Source of the DNA: CAXBCP01 sp047638395
Lineage (GTDB): Bacteria; Pseudomonadota; Alphaproteobacteria; MPNO01; UBA830
Direction of reading: 5' to 3'
Assembly: GCA_047638395.1 (NCBI GenBank)
Contig: JBLIMV010000016.1
Span: forward strand, 1-64,000
Length of the DNA stretch: 64,000 bases
A program made the translations under genes and the position numbers. This document shows positions 8,296 to 17,286 of the stretch, piece after piece. The number at the start of each line of letters is the position of its first letter. Within the stretch, counting starts at the first letter, position 1. The notes under the pieces are model-generated. The model was not told the DNA's origin. It saw only the letters and a list, made by a program, of their open reading frames with translations, and did not search any database.

Positions 8296-9195
8296 CTATT
8301 TCGCCGGTCGTTTGCGGGCTTCCATCCGGGCGATAAAACTGGTGCAGCCGACGATGACCAACGCACCGACGACAGTCCACACGTCGGGCACCTCGCCAAA
8401 AATCAGGAGGCCGAAGCTCGCCGCGAAGATCAGCCGGATATATTCCGTCGGCCCGATCACGCTCGCCTCGCCAACCGCGAACCCCCGTATAAATCCGATC
8501 ATACCGACCGCCGTCAGGATGCCGATTGCCAGCGCCATCAGCCATGACACAAAATCGGGCGGCGTGTGCCAAAGCAGGATCGTGGGCACCAGAAACACCA
8601 CGATACCGCCCGCCTGATAGTAAAACAGAATCCGGTTCGGCGGCTCCGTCGTGGACATCATCCGGATCATCACATTGGCGACGGCGAAGGTGCAAGCGGC
8701 GCCGATGGCGACAAATGCGATGGGATCGATATCGCCGCCCGGGCGCACCATAATGATCACACCGGCAAATCCGGCGAGGGTCGCCGTCCAGCGACCGCCA
8801 TTGACCGCTTCCCGCAGCACGATGACCGCAACAATCGTCGTAAACAGGATGCGCGAAAATGCCAACGCCGTTGCATCCGCCAATGGCAGGTATACAACCG
8901 CCGTATACACCCCCACCTGGGCGATGCAGGCGATCACCAGCCGAAGACCGTGAATGCCGGGCCTGGATGTTTTGAGCCCAACGACTCCCATCCGCATAAA
9001 GACAGGCGCCATGATCAGAAACCCGATGCCGTAGCGAAAGAAGGCCATCTGAAACGGCGACATCGTAGTGCCAAGCGATTTGACGAACAGATCGTTGATC
9101 GAGAACGCGAGGCTCCCCATCACCAGCCACAGAATACCACGGATGTTCGGTGACAACTTCAGCCAGCGTATTTCTATCGCGCCGAAGACCTTCAT
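8296..9195 (-). CDS. EamA/DMT-family transporter
   Basis: 299 aa inner-membrane protein with about ten hydrophobic segments arranged as two EamA-type halves, the usual drug/metabolite transporter architecture. The N-terminal half has the typical LWLVMGSLAFSINDLFVK helix and the C-terminal half GPTEYIRLIFAASFGLLIFGE. The substrate is unknown. It is convergent with the small gene before it, with only 3 bp between stops, and transcribed away from the Bug gene at 9415. Confidence 0.88.
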   Translation of the reverse strand: MKVFGAIEIRWLKLSPNIRGILWLVMGSLAFSINDLFVKSLGTTMSPFQMAFFRYGIGFLIMAPVFMRMGVVGLKTSRPGIHGLRLVIACIAQVGVYTAVVYLPLADATALAFSRILFTTIVAVIVLREAVNGGRWTATLAGFAGVIIMVRPGGDIDPIAFVAIGAACTFAVANVMIRMMSTTEPPNRILFYYQAGGIVVFLVPTILLWHTPPDFVSWLMALAIGILTAVGMIGFIRGFAVGEASVIGPTEYIRLIFAASFGLLIFGEVPDVWTVVGALVIVGCTSFIARMEARKRPAK

Positions 9196-9414
9196 CGATC
9201 TTTCGATCCGGCGCCGGGCCAGGCGCGTACCGCTATATTCATCCTGAAAGTCCTGAGGGGTTCTATCCGCAACCTACCGCGCGCGACGCATAAGCGAAAC
9301 CGCCGCCACGTGCTACTTCCTTCGATATCGAAGGAATTGTGATCTCCGAGGTAATCTGCTCTATTGGTGAGTGATAAAAAAAGACGTCCATAAATCATCG
9401 ATATCGGAGGAAAC

Positions 9415-10443
9415 ATGTTGACGAGACACATCACCAGCGCCGCGCTTGCAGCGGCACTCGTTTTTGGCGGCGCGACTGCCGCCAATGCGGAAACTGCGGC
9501 AGAATTCTACAAAGGCAAAACGCTGAAGATCGTATTCGGTTTCGGCGTCGGCGGAACTTACGGCAAATATTCGCAGATCCTCGCCCAGTACCTCGCCCCG
9601 TATACCGGTGCGGAGAAGGTCATTACGCAGTCCATGCCGGGCGCAGGTGGCATCAAGTCCGCTAACTATATGTACAATGTTGCAAAGGCGGACGGTCTGA
9701 CGCTGTTCATGCCGCCGGACACGATCGTTATTTCCGAGCTGTTGCGCCCAAAAGCAGTGAAATATAAATCCAACGACTTCCAGTGGCTCGGCACCGCAGT
9801 CCAGAGCAATTCAGTGATCGCGCTGCGCGGTGACGCCGGCATTCAGAAAGTCAGCGACCTGAAATCCAAGCAGGTCATCATGGGCTCTACCGGCAAGGGG
9901 TCGCAGACCTTCCTGATGCCGAGCCTGGTCAACGGCGTGCTCGGCACCAAGTTCAAGATCGTCAGCGGCTATAAGGGTTCGCGGAAAACCCAACTTGCGA
10001 TGGAGCAGAATGAAGTACAGGGCGTCTCTCTGACGTGGCTGTCGTGGAAATCGGCCAAGGAAAAATGGTTCAAGGACGGCTTCGCCAAAGCCGTGATCCA
10101 GATCGGCGTCGAGAAGGAAGAGGATCTGCCGAACGTGCCGATGCTCGCTGATCTCGTCACCGGCGAAAACAGGCAGATCGTGAACTTCATGGCGACGATG
10201 GGCCCACTTGGCCGCGGACTCGTTGTGCCAAAGGGAACGCCGAAAGATCGCGTTGATTTCCTGCGTGCGGCCTTTGCCAAGACGGTTGCCGACCCGAACT
10301 TCATCGTCAACGCCGAAAAACGCAAATTACGCGTCAAGGCGGCGACCGGGGCTCAGCTGCAGAAGATCGTTAACGATTCGCTCAAGGTCTCTAACGAGAC
10401 CGTCAAGCGCGCACAGGTACTGATTTTCGGCAAATCTTCCTAA
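9415..10443 (+). CDS. Bug/TctC-type periplasmic substrate-binding protein
   Basis: 342 aa. A cleavable signal peptide ends at AANA (about residue 25). The mature start FYKGKTLKIVFGFGVGGTYGKYSQILAQYL and the PGAGG motif are typical of the tripartite tricarboxylate transporter receptor (Bug) family, which binds carboxylates. The start is set by a GGAGGA Shine-Dalgarno sequence 6 nt upstream. No TctA/TctB permease genes are adjacent, so it is an orphan receptor, as is common in this family. A strong terminator follows at 10470. Confidence 0.88.
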   Translation: MLTRHITSAALAAALVFGGATAANAETAAEFYKGKTLKIVFGFGVGGTYGKYSQILAQYLAPYTGAEKVITQSMPGAGGIKSANYMYNVAKADGLTLFMPPDTIVISELLRPKAVKYKSNDFQWLGTAVQSNSVIALRGDAGIQKVSDLKSKQVIMGSTGKGSQTFLMPSLVNGVLGTKFKIVSGYKGSRKTQLAMEQNEVQGVSLTWLSWKSAKEKWFKDGFAKAVIQIGVEKEEDLPNVPMLADLVTGENRQIVNFMATMGPLGRGLVVPKGTPKDRVDFLRAAFAKTVADPNFIVNAEKRKLRVKAATGAQLQKIVNDSLKVSNETVKRAQVLIFGKSS

Positions 10444-10469
10444 ACCGTTCTCAACGGATTACCCTGCGA

Positions 10470-10500
10470 CGCCCCGGCCGATCTTGGCCGGGGCGTTTTC
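10470..10500 (+). terminator. Intrinsic terminator after the Bug gene
   Basis: A perfect 10-bp stem CGCCCCGGCC/GGCCGGGGCG (10470-10479, 10486-10495) with loop GATCTT is followed by TTTTCTTT. Confidence 0.88.
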
Positions 10501-10516
10501 TTTGGAGCCCCGGCGT

Positions 10517-11701
10517 ATGCAGCGCGATCATCGGAATGTTCTCGTTCTCGGCACCTGCCAGATGCTTTTTGGCACGGGCCGCGGCCTGTTCATGGTGACG
10601 TCTCCGGCCGTCGCGCTTGGCATCGCACCGCATCTGGCACTTGCCACCCTCCCGACCGCGCTGGTGGTCGTCGGCACTGCCCTTGCCGCCATGCCGGCAT
10701 CACTGTTTTCCAGGCGGGTCGGGCGCAAAGCAGGCTTCCTGTGCGGCACCGTTCTTGCCGCCGCCAGCGGTGCAGCGTGTACCGCGGCCATCCATTTTGA
10801 AAGTTTCTGGCTGCTGGCTCTCGGCGGCTTGCTGTTCGGCCTGTTCGCGGGGTTCGCCCAGCTCTACCGCTTTGCGGTTGCCGATGTCGCTTCCGAAGCG
10901 TTCCGGCCCCGCGCGATTTCGCTGGTGCTCGCGGGCGGTGTTTTTGCCGGTTTGGCAGGTCCGCAACTGGCGGATTGGGGCGAACACCTTATTTCCAGCC
11001 AACAGTTTATGGGCGGCTTCCTGTTCATGATTGCCGTCGCCCTGCTGGCGGCGCTGGCCCTGATGTTTTTGAGCATTCCCAACCTGACAAAAAAGCAGAT
11101 GGAAGGCCCCCAGCGGCCACTGCTGGAAATAATGAAGCAGCCGGTATTCATCGCCGCCGCCGTCTCCGCCACGGTTGCCCAGACCGTGATGAACTTCCTG
11201 ATGACAGCGACGCCGATTGCGATGATCCACATCTGCGGTCACAGCTTCGGGTCGATGACCAGTGTTATTGGTTGGCACACGGTGGCGATGTTTGCGCCGG
11301 GCTTTTTCACCGGTAACCTGATCAAAAAATTCGGCGAGATCAAAATGATGACCGCCGGGCTTATCCTCGAAGGCGCCTGTATCGCCATCGCGCTGTCCGG
11401 CATTGAGGTCATGAATTTCTGGCTCGCGATGTTCCTGCTCGGCGTCGGCTGGAACTTCACGTTCACCGCCGCCACCAGCCTGATGACCACCGCCTACACC
11501 CCGGCGGAACGCGGCAAGACGCAAGGCATGATGAATCAGATCATCTACACCGTGGTCGCCATCGGATCCCTGTCGTCCGGCGCATTCATCCATTTCTTCG
11601 GCTGGGACTGGGTAAATGTCGGCGCCATACCGCTTTTGATCGTTGCCGCTGTCGTGACCCTCTGGTACGCGGCGAGCGTGCGCAAAGCGGCGGCCGTCTG
11701 A
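10517..11701 (+). CDS. MFS transporter
   Basis: 394 aa with about 12 hydrophobic segments and an MFS-like cytoplasmic loop (FSRRVGRKAGFLCG) between helices 2 and 3. The start is ATG 10517, preceded by GGAG; an upstream TTG would place the start inside the terminator of the preceding gene. Substrate unknown. A stand-alone transcription unit between a terminator and a 200-bp gap. Confidence 0.85.
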   Translation: MQRDHRNVLVLGTCQMLFGTGRGLFMVTSPAVALGIAPHLALATLPTALVVVGTALAAMPASLFSRRVGRKAGFLCGTVLAAASGAACTAAIHFESFWLLALGGLLFGLFAGFAQLYRFAVADVASEAFRPRAISLVLAGGVFAGLAGPQLADWGEHLISSQQFMGGFLFMIAVALLAALALMFLSIPNLTKKQMEGPQRPLLEIMKQPVFIAAAVSATVAQTVMNFLMTATPIAMIHICGHSFGSMTSVIGWHTVAMFAPGFFTGNLIKKFGEIKMMTAGLILEGACIAIALSGIEVMNFWLAMFLLGVGWNFTFTAATSLMTTAYTPAERGKTQGMMNQIIYTVVAIGSLSSGAFIHFFGWDWVNVGAIPLLIVAAVVTLWYAASVRKAAAV

Positions 11702-11711
11702 GCGACCGGTC

Positions 11712-11743
11712 TGACGGGATAATTTGACGGGATAATTTGACGG
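11712..11743 (+). repeat. Tandem 13-bp direct repeat
   Basis: The unit TGACGGGATAATT occurs twice in perfect tandem (11712-11724, 11725-11737), followed by a partial third copy TGACGG. It lies just after the MFS stop and 160 bp before the TRAP operon. It could be a regulator-binding array or simple slippage. Confidence 0.7.
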
Positions 11744-11903
11744 GGCGGCAACCGGGTAAGTATCCCTGTTTTCCGCGGTCCATTCCCTGTATTTCGGACT
11801 TCCCCAGATGGGGTTTGGGCGATGACAAGCCTTGCGCAGAGGTGCGAAATAGGGAACCCTGTGCCCATAAACGAACCGTAATCAAAAAACAGGGACCTGA
11901 ATC

Positions 11904-12899
11904 ATGAAAAAACTGCTGCTCTCCGCTATCGCGGCGGCCGCCCTCTCGGGCGTGCTGGTTGCACCGGTCGCCCAGGCTGCCGAGGTTAAATTCAAAGGCA
12001 TTTCCGCCTGGCCGAAGAACTTTCCGCTGACCGCCGATTTCCTTCGCTTCATCGAGCTTGCGAATGAAAAGGGCAAAGGCCACTTCAAGATCAGCCATAT
12101 CGGCGGCCCGGAAATTTCCAAGGCGCCGGCCCAGTCCAAGGGCTTCAAATCGGGCCTGTATGACCTGATGTACACGGCTGCCAGCTATCATCGCGGCGTC
12201 GTGCCCGAGGTCGATGCCCTTTCGGCCACGCAGCTCAAGCCCTGGGATGCGCGCAAGAACGGTGCCATGGCGGCACTCGACACGGCTATCACCAAGCGTC
12301 TCGACGGTGTTCTGCTGTCACAGACCGCCACCAGCGTGTCGTTCATCCTGTATCTCAGCAAGAAGCCCAATATCGGTGCAGACGGCATGGTCTCGCTCAA
12401 AGGCTTCAAGATGCGCTCGGTGCCCGTTTATGACGCATTTCTCAAGGGCCTCGGCGCCACCACGGTCACCGTGCAGGTTCCGGAAATCTACAACGCCCTG
12501 GAACGCGGCCTCGTCAACGGCTTTGCCTTTCCCGAAATGTGGACGCGTGGCCTCAGCTGGGCGAAGTTCGTAAAATACCGCGTATATCCGAACTTCTATC
12601 AGCTTGAGCCGTCAGTCTTCATGTCCAACAAGGCCCTGAAAAAGCTTAGCGCCGAAGGCCAGAAGATCATCCGTGACGTCGGCGCTGAATGGGAAATCAA
12701 ATCGGCCGCTTACTGGAAGCCGCTGGTTGTGAAGGAACGTGAAATCCTTGCCAAGGAATTCGGCCAGAAGGAAATCACCCTGACGCCCGAAGCCGGCGCC
12801 AAGTTCCGTACCCTCGCCAACGAGGTGCCGATTGCGCGCCTCAAGGCGGTGGATACACCGGAAGCCAAGACGCTCAGCAAGCTCTATCACGGCCAGTAA
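11904..12899 (+). CDS. TRAP transporter substrate-binding protein (DctP family)
   Basis: 331 aa with a clear signal peptide (MKKLLLSAIAAAALSG through VAQA, cleaved near residue 26). The mature part has the DctP fold signatures: a helix with SKGFKSGLYDLMYTAASYH and the later IYNALERGLVNGFAFPEMW region that contributes to ligand binding. TRAP receptors bind small organic acids in the periplasm and deliver them to the DctQM permease, here encoded immediately downstream. The ligand is not predictable. A 12-bp hairpin separates this gene from dctQ. Confidence 0.9.
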   Translation: MKKLLLSAIAAAALSGVLVAPVAQAAEVKFKGISAWPKNFPLTADFLRFIELANEKGKGHFKISHIGGPEISKAPAQSKGFKSGLYDLMYTAASYHRGVVPEVDALSATQLKPWDARKNGAMAALDTAITKRLDGVLLSQTATSVSFILYLSKKPNIGADGMVSLKGFKMRSVPVYDAFLKGLGATTVTVQVPEIYNALERGLVNGFAFPEMWTRGLSWAKFVKYRVYPNFYQLEPSVFMSNKALKKLSAEGQKIIRDVGAEWEIKSAAYWKPLVVKEREILAKEFGQKEITLTPEAGAKFRTLANEVPIARLKAVDTPEAKTLSKLYHGQ

Positions 12900-12922
12900 G
12901 CCGGAGCTGACGAAAAACGATC

Positions 12923-12952
12923 CGGCCCCGCACCCTGCAAGGTGCGGGGCCG
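12923..12952 (+). terminator. Strong hairpin between TRAP receptor and permease genes
   Basis: A perfect 12-bp stem CGGCCCCGCACC/GGTGCGGGGCCG with loop CTGCAA is followed by only two T. The lack of a full T-tract suggests partial termination or an mRNA-stabilising stem, which would set more receptor than permease (inference). Confidence 0.75.
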
Positions 12953-12979
12953 TTACGTCATACCGCAAGCGGGCAAAAC

Positions 12980-13492
12980 ATGACCTTAATCTCGAAAGCC
13001 TATAACGGGCTTATCATCGGCCTCGCCATTCTGGGCGGACTGATGCTCGCGCTGATCTTCGTCGGCATCGTCGCCGACGTGACGGTGCGCACAATCGGCT
13101 TCAATTCGATCCAGTGGTACAGCGCCATTGCCGAATACTGCTTGCTGTTTTCAACGATGTTCGGCGCACCCTGGCTGGTGCGGCTGAAAGGTCATGTTGT
13201 TGTTGAATCCCTGACCATGGCAATGCCCGACATGATCCGGTGGCTGATGGCAAAGCTCGTCTACATCCTCTGCATCCTGCTGTCGCTGCTATTCGTTTAT
13301 TACGGCTGGATCGAAATGGTCGGCGCGTTCAGTTCGGGAGAGCTCGACCTGCGATCGATCGACATGCCCAAATGGATTCTATTCATTCCCTTCCCGCTCG
13401 GGTTCTCGCTGGTTGCGATTGAATTCGCCCGCTACCTGCTGGGATACGATTCCTACTACGCCGGCAAAGTCGGCTCCGGGGAGTCGCTCTGA
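12980..13492 (+). CDS. TRAP transporter small permease (DctQ family)
   Basis: 170 aa integral membrane protein with four predicted helices, matching the DctQ subunit. The third helix (LVYILCILLSLLFVYYGW) and the LRSIDMPKWILFIPFPLGF stretch are characteristic. It overlaps the dctM start by one base (TGATG), showing tight coupling. It works with the DctM subunit and the upstream receptor in Na+-driven uptake. Confidence 0.88.
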   Translation: MTLISKAYNGLIIGLAILGGLMLALIFVGIVADVTVRTIGFNSIQWYSAIAEYCLLFSTMFGAPWLVRLKGHVVVESLTMAMPDMIRWLMAKLVYILCILLSLLFVYYGWIEMVGAFSSGELDLRSIDMPKWILFIPFPLGFSLVAIEFARYLLGYDSYYAGKVGSGESL

Positions 13493-14838
13493 TGGAAATC
13501 CTTACCGAATGGTATTCGATCGCCGGCTTCCTGGTCGGCATGGTTATCGCGCTGATGTTGCTCGGCCTCCCGGTTGCCTTCGCCTTCCTGGCGGCAAACA
13601 TCGTCGGCGCCTTTGTCTTTATGGGCGACGGCACGTTTGGCGGCGGGCTTGCGGCGATGCCGCAGATTGTCGTCAACGCTGTGGAAGCGGTGACGATATT
13701 CGCGCTCATACCGGTCCCACTTTTTATCATCATGGGTGAGCTGTTTTTCCATACAGGCCTCGCGGTTCGCGTGTTCGACACGCTCGAGCTGTGTTTCGGG
13801 CGTCTGCCCGGCCGGCTGTCCTATATTACGGTTGCGGGCGGTACGATCTTCGCCACCCTGTCAGGGTCCACAATGGCAAACACCGCCATGATGGGCTCCC
13901 TGATGGTGCCGGAGATGACGCGTCGCGGATACAAGCGCCACATGTCTATGGGGCCGATCCTCGGCACCGGCGGGCTTGCCATGATTATCCCGCCCTCGGC
14001 GCTCGCCGTGCTGTTGGCCAGTCTCGCCGAGATCGATATCGGCAAACTGCTGATCGCCGGTATTCTGCCGGGACTGGTTCTGGCCATTCTGTATTCGATC
14101 CTGATCTACGTTCAGGTCAAGATCGACCCTGACGCCGCCCCCGAGTACCAGGTTGAGCCGCACACGTTCGGTGAAATCGTCAAATCTGTGATCATGAACG
14201 TCCTCCCGATGAGCCTCGTCGTGTTCTGCGTGATCGGGTTGATCATCCTCGGCGTTGCGACACCGACCGAGGCCGCCGGTTTTGGTGCGCTTGGCGTCGT
14301 CGTTCTTGCTCTGATTTACCGCGTGCTGACATGGGACATTCTCGTCAAATCGTTCGCCGGATCACTCCGGGTAACCGCGATGGTCCTGCTGATCATCCTG
14401 GCGTCCTCAACCTTCAGCCAGTTGCTTGCCTTCACCGGCGCCAGCGCCGGGCTGATCGAATGGGCGACGCAGGTCGAACTTGCCCCGCTCGTCATGCTGC
14501 TGATCATGTTCGGCGTGCTTCTCGTACTCGGCATGTTCATGGATCAGGTCTCGATGATGCTCCTGACCGTGCCGATCTTCTTCCCGCTTGCGGTAACGCT
14601 GAATTTCGATCTGATCTGGTTCGGGCTGGTCATGCTGCTGGCACTGGAGATCAGTCTGACGACACCGCCTTTCGGGTTGCTCCTGTTCGTCATGATGGGT
14701 GTCGCGCCAAAGGGCACAACGCTGTGGCAGGTCGCCAAAGCAGCCGCACCATATATCGGCTGCGCGCTGGTCGTGCTGGTTCTGCTGATCATTTTCCCCG
14801 AGCTCGGAACGTATCTGCCGAGCCTAATGGACAGTTAG
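13492..14838 (+). CDS. TRAP transporter large permease (DctM family)
   Basis: 448 aa with about 12-13 hydrophobic segments, the normal length and topology of DctM. Conserved loops are visible, including FILSGSTMANTAMMGSLMVPEM-like and TPPFGLLLFVMMGVAPKG near the C-terminus. It is translationally coupled to dctQ and lies 3 bp upstream of a molybdenum hydroxylase gene, which suggests the imported compound is oxidised by that enzyme. Confidence 0.9.
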   Translation: MEILTEWYSIAGFLVGMVIALMLLGLPVAFAFLAANIVGAFVFMGDGTFGGGLAAMPQIVVNAVEAVTIFALIPVPLFIIMGELFFHTGLAVRVFDTLELCFGRLPGRLSYITVAGGTIFATLSGSTMANTAMMGSLMVPEMTRRGYKRHMSMGPILGTGGLAMIIPPSALAVLLASLAEIDIGKLLIAGILPGLVLAILYSILIYVQVKIDPDAAPEYQVEPHTFGEIVKSVIMNVLPMSLVVFCVIGLIILGVATPTEAAGFGALGVVVLALIYRVLTWDILVKSFAGSLRVTAMVLLIILASSTFSQLLAFTGASAGLIEWATQVELAPLVMLLIMFGVLLVLGMFMDQVSMMLLTVPIFFPLAVTLNFDLIWFGLVMLLALEISLTTPPFGLLLFVMMGVAPKGTTLWQVAKAAAPYIGCALVVLVLLIIFPELGTYLPSLMDS

Positions 14839-14841
14839 ACG

Positions 14842-17211
14842 ATGGACGGTAACACCCCTGACCCGGCGGCCACCGGAACGGAAATCGGCAAATCCCCTGC
14901 CCGGCTGATGGCCCGTCGGGCGGTCGAAGGGCGCGGCACCTACGTCGATGACCTGGTGCTGCCGCGCCTTGCGGATGTCGCTTATGTCCGCAGCCCCTAT
15001 GCTCATGCCGACATAGCCGGTATCGACGTCACGGCAGCCGCCGCCGTTCCCGGTGTCATCGCCGTGGTGACGGGGGCTGAGATTGCCGAGCGCATGACGC
15101 CATGGCTGGGCGTGATGGAAAATCAGCCCGCCCTCAAAACGATCCCGCAATATGCCCTCGCCGTTGACCGCGCCCGGTGGCAGGGAGAGCCTGTCTGCGC
15201 CATCGTTGCAGAAACCCGGGCCATCGCCGAGGACGCCGCCGATCTGGTTGCCGTCGACTGGCGCGAACTTCCTGCCGTTGCACGCATGGAAACCGCGCTG
15301 GATGCGGACACACCCGTCATCCATGCCGAATTCGGCGACAACAAGATGTATGAGCGCAGCGTCGAGACCGGCGATCCCGATGCCGGGTTCGCTGCCGCCG
15401 CACATGTGGTTGAGCAGACCTATCATTTTGGCCGCCATACCGGCGTGACGCTCGAGCCCCGGGCGGTGATTTCATCCTACGATCCGTCCGAGAAGAAGCT
15501 GAGCGTCTATTACGGTGGCCAGGCGCCGCACATGATCCAGACACTTTATTCAAAACACCTCGACCTGCCGGAACGCGATATCCGCGTGCTGACCCAGGAT
15601 TGTGGCGGTTCATACGGGATTAAAAGCCACCTTTACGGGGATGAGTTCGCGACTGCCGTGCTATCGATCATGCTCGGCCGGCCAATCCGCTGGCGGGCCG
15701 ACCGGATCGAATCCTTCGTCGGTGACATCCATGCCCGGCACCACCGGTTACAGACAAAAATGGGGCTCGACGCGGACGGTCGCATCCTTGCCTTCGAGAT
15801 CGACGACCTGGTCGGCGGTGGACCGTTTTCCGCCTATCCACGGACCAGCATTGTCGAAGGTAATCAGGTTCTGAACATCGCGGGCGGCCCCTATCGTGTC
15901 AGCGGATTTCGCGGCAAGACCACCGTCGTGTTCCAGAACAAGACACCCATTTCACAATACCGCGCCGTCGGCCATCCCATGGGTATCGTCGCCTGCGACA
16001 GTCTGCTGGAAAAAGCCGCCGACGTAATCGGCATTGACCGGCTGGAAATCCGGCGTCGCAATTTCATTCCCGATGACGCTTATCCGGCGAATTCGCCCGG
16101 TGGTGTGCCGCTGCACGACCTCTCGCATCAGGCATGCCTCGACAAGCTTGAACAGACAATCGATCTCGACGCGCTGAAGCGTGACCAGACAGAGGCCAAA
16201 GAACGGGGCATCCATCGCGGGATCGGATTCGCATCGTTCATCAAGGGCACAAACCCGGGGGCGTTGATCTACGGTCCGGCCAAGGTGCCAATCTCCGCAG
16301 TGGACGGCTGCACGATCCGGTTCGAGCCGGCAGGCGGCGTGACATGTCAGATCGGCGTGACCGAACAGGGCCAGGGTACCGAGACCATGGTCGCCCAGGT
16401 TGTCGCATCGGCCATCGGCATGTCGTTCGACGATATCCGTGTGATTACCGGAGACACCGATGTGATGCCCTATGGCGGCGGCACCTACGGGTCGCGCGGT
16501 GCCGGGATCGGCGGCGAAGCATCGTGGAAAGCGGGGCTGACGATGCGCGAACAGCTACTCGAGCTCGCCGGTGTCCTACTGCAGACCGATGCGTCGACGC
16601 TGGATATCCGCGACGGTATCGTTGTCGATATCGATGGCGGCGCCGAGCGCGTCACCCTGCCCGAGTTGGGCAATATCGCGTTTCTGCGATCCTACGAGCT
16701 ACCGGATGACTACCACCCGGTGCTGGTCGCCACCGAACGTTTCCGGGTGCGCGATTATATCTTCACCAATGCCGCACATGCCGCCTATGTCGAGGTCGAC
16801 ACCGATACCGGTTTTGTAAAGGTACTGAATTACTGGCTAGTCGAGGACTGCGGACGGGTGATCAACCCACAGCTCGTCGATGAACAGCAACGAGGATCTG
16901 TGGTGCACGGGCTTGGAGACGCGCTGTACGAGCACTGCCTTTATGACGAGGCCGGCCAGCTGCAGAACGCGACAATGGCAGATTATCTGGTCCCGATGTC
17001 GTTCGAGATGCCGGATATCGTCGTTGAGCATGTTGTAACCCCGACTTCCAAAACCACGCTTGGTGCAAAAGGCGCCGGTGAAAGCGGTATGGCAGGCGTG
17101 CCACAGTCGATACTGAGCGCGGTGAACGATGCGATCCGGCCATATGGCGGTGAGGTTACGGCGGTTCCGGTGACGCCAGAAGACGTCCTGCGCGCAATGG
17201 GAAAATTGTAA
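14842..17211 (+). CDS. Molybdenum hydroxylase large subunit, orphan
   Basis: 789 aa xanthine dehydrogenase/CoxL-type catalytic subunit that binds the Mo-pterin cytosine dinucleotide cofactor. The N-terminal aldehyde-oxidase a/b hammerhead (RGTYVDDL, RSPYAHADI) is followed by the Mo-binding domain with GQAPHMIQ, GGSYGIK, QYRAVGHPMG and the catalytic Glu region GAKGAGESG. It lacks the AYRCSFR loop of CO dehydrogenase, so the substrate is probably an N-heterocycle, aldehyde or aromatic acid. It starts 3 bp after dctM, in the TRAP operon. No FAD or 2Fe-2S subunit is encoded nearby. It is a close paralogue of the protein at 34293-36674 and may borrow its partners. Confidence 0.9.
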   Translation: MDGNTPDPAATGTEIGKSPARLMARRAVEGRGTYVDDLVLPRLADVAYVRSPYAHADIAGIDVTAAAAVPGVIAVVTGAEIAERMTPWLGVMENQPALKTIPQYALAVDRARWQGEPVCAIVAETRAIAEDAADLVAVDWRELPAVARMETALDADTPVIHAEFGDNKMYERSVETGDPDAGFAAAAHVVEQTYHFGRHTGVTLEPRAVISSYDPSEKKLSVYYGGQAPHMIQTLYSKHLDLPERDIRVLTQDCGGSYGIKSHLYGDEFATAVLSIMLGRPIRWRADRIESFVGDIHARHHRLQTKMGLDADGRILAFEIDDLVGGGPFSAYPRTSIVEGNQVLNIAGGPYRVSGFRGKTTVVFQNKTPISQYRAVGHPMGIVACDSLLEKAADVIGIDRLEIRRRNFIPDDAYPANSPGGVPLHDLSHQACLDKLEQTIDLDALKRDQTEAKERGIHRGIGFASFIKGTNPGALIYGPAKVPISAVDGCTIRFEPAGGVTCQIGVTEQGQGTETMVAQVVASAIGMSFDDIRVITGDTDVMPYGGGTYGSRGAGIGGEASWKAGLTMREQLLELAGVLLQTDASTLDIRDGIVVDIDGGAERVTLPELGNIAFLRSYELPDDYHPVLVATERFRVRDYIFTNAAHAAYVEVDTDTGFVKVLNYWLVEDCGRVINPQLVDEQQRGSVVHGLGDALYEHCLYDEAGQLQNATMADYLVPMSFEMPDIVVEHVVTPTSKTTLGAKGAGESGMAGVPQSILSAVNDAIRPYGGEVTAVPVTPEDVLRAMGKL

Positions 17212-17286
17212 TCGGCGCGGTAGCATGATCCGAACGCTTAACGGGTGCGTACCTAATCAAATGCAGTGTTTCGAGGGAACCGGGCG

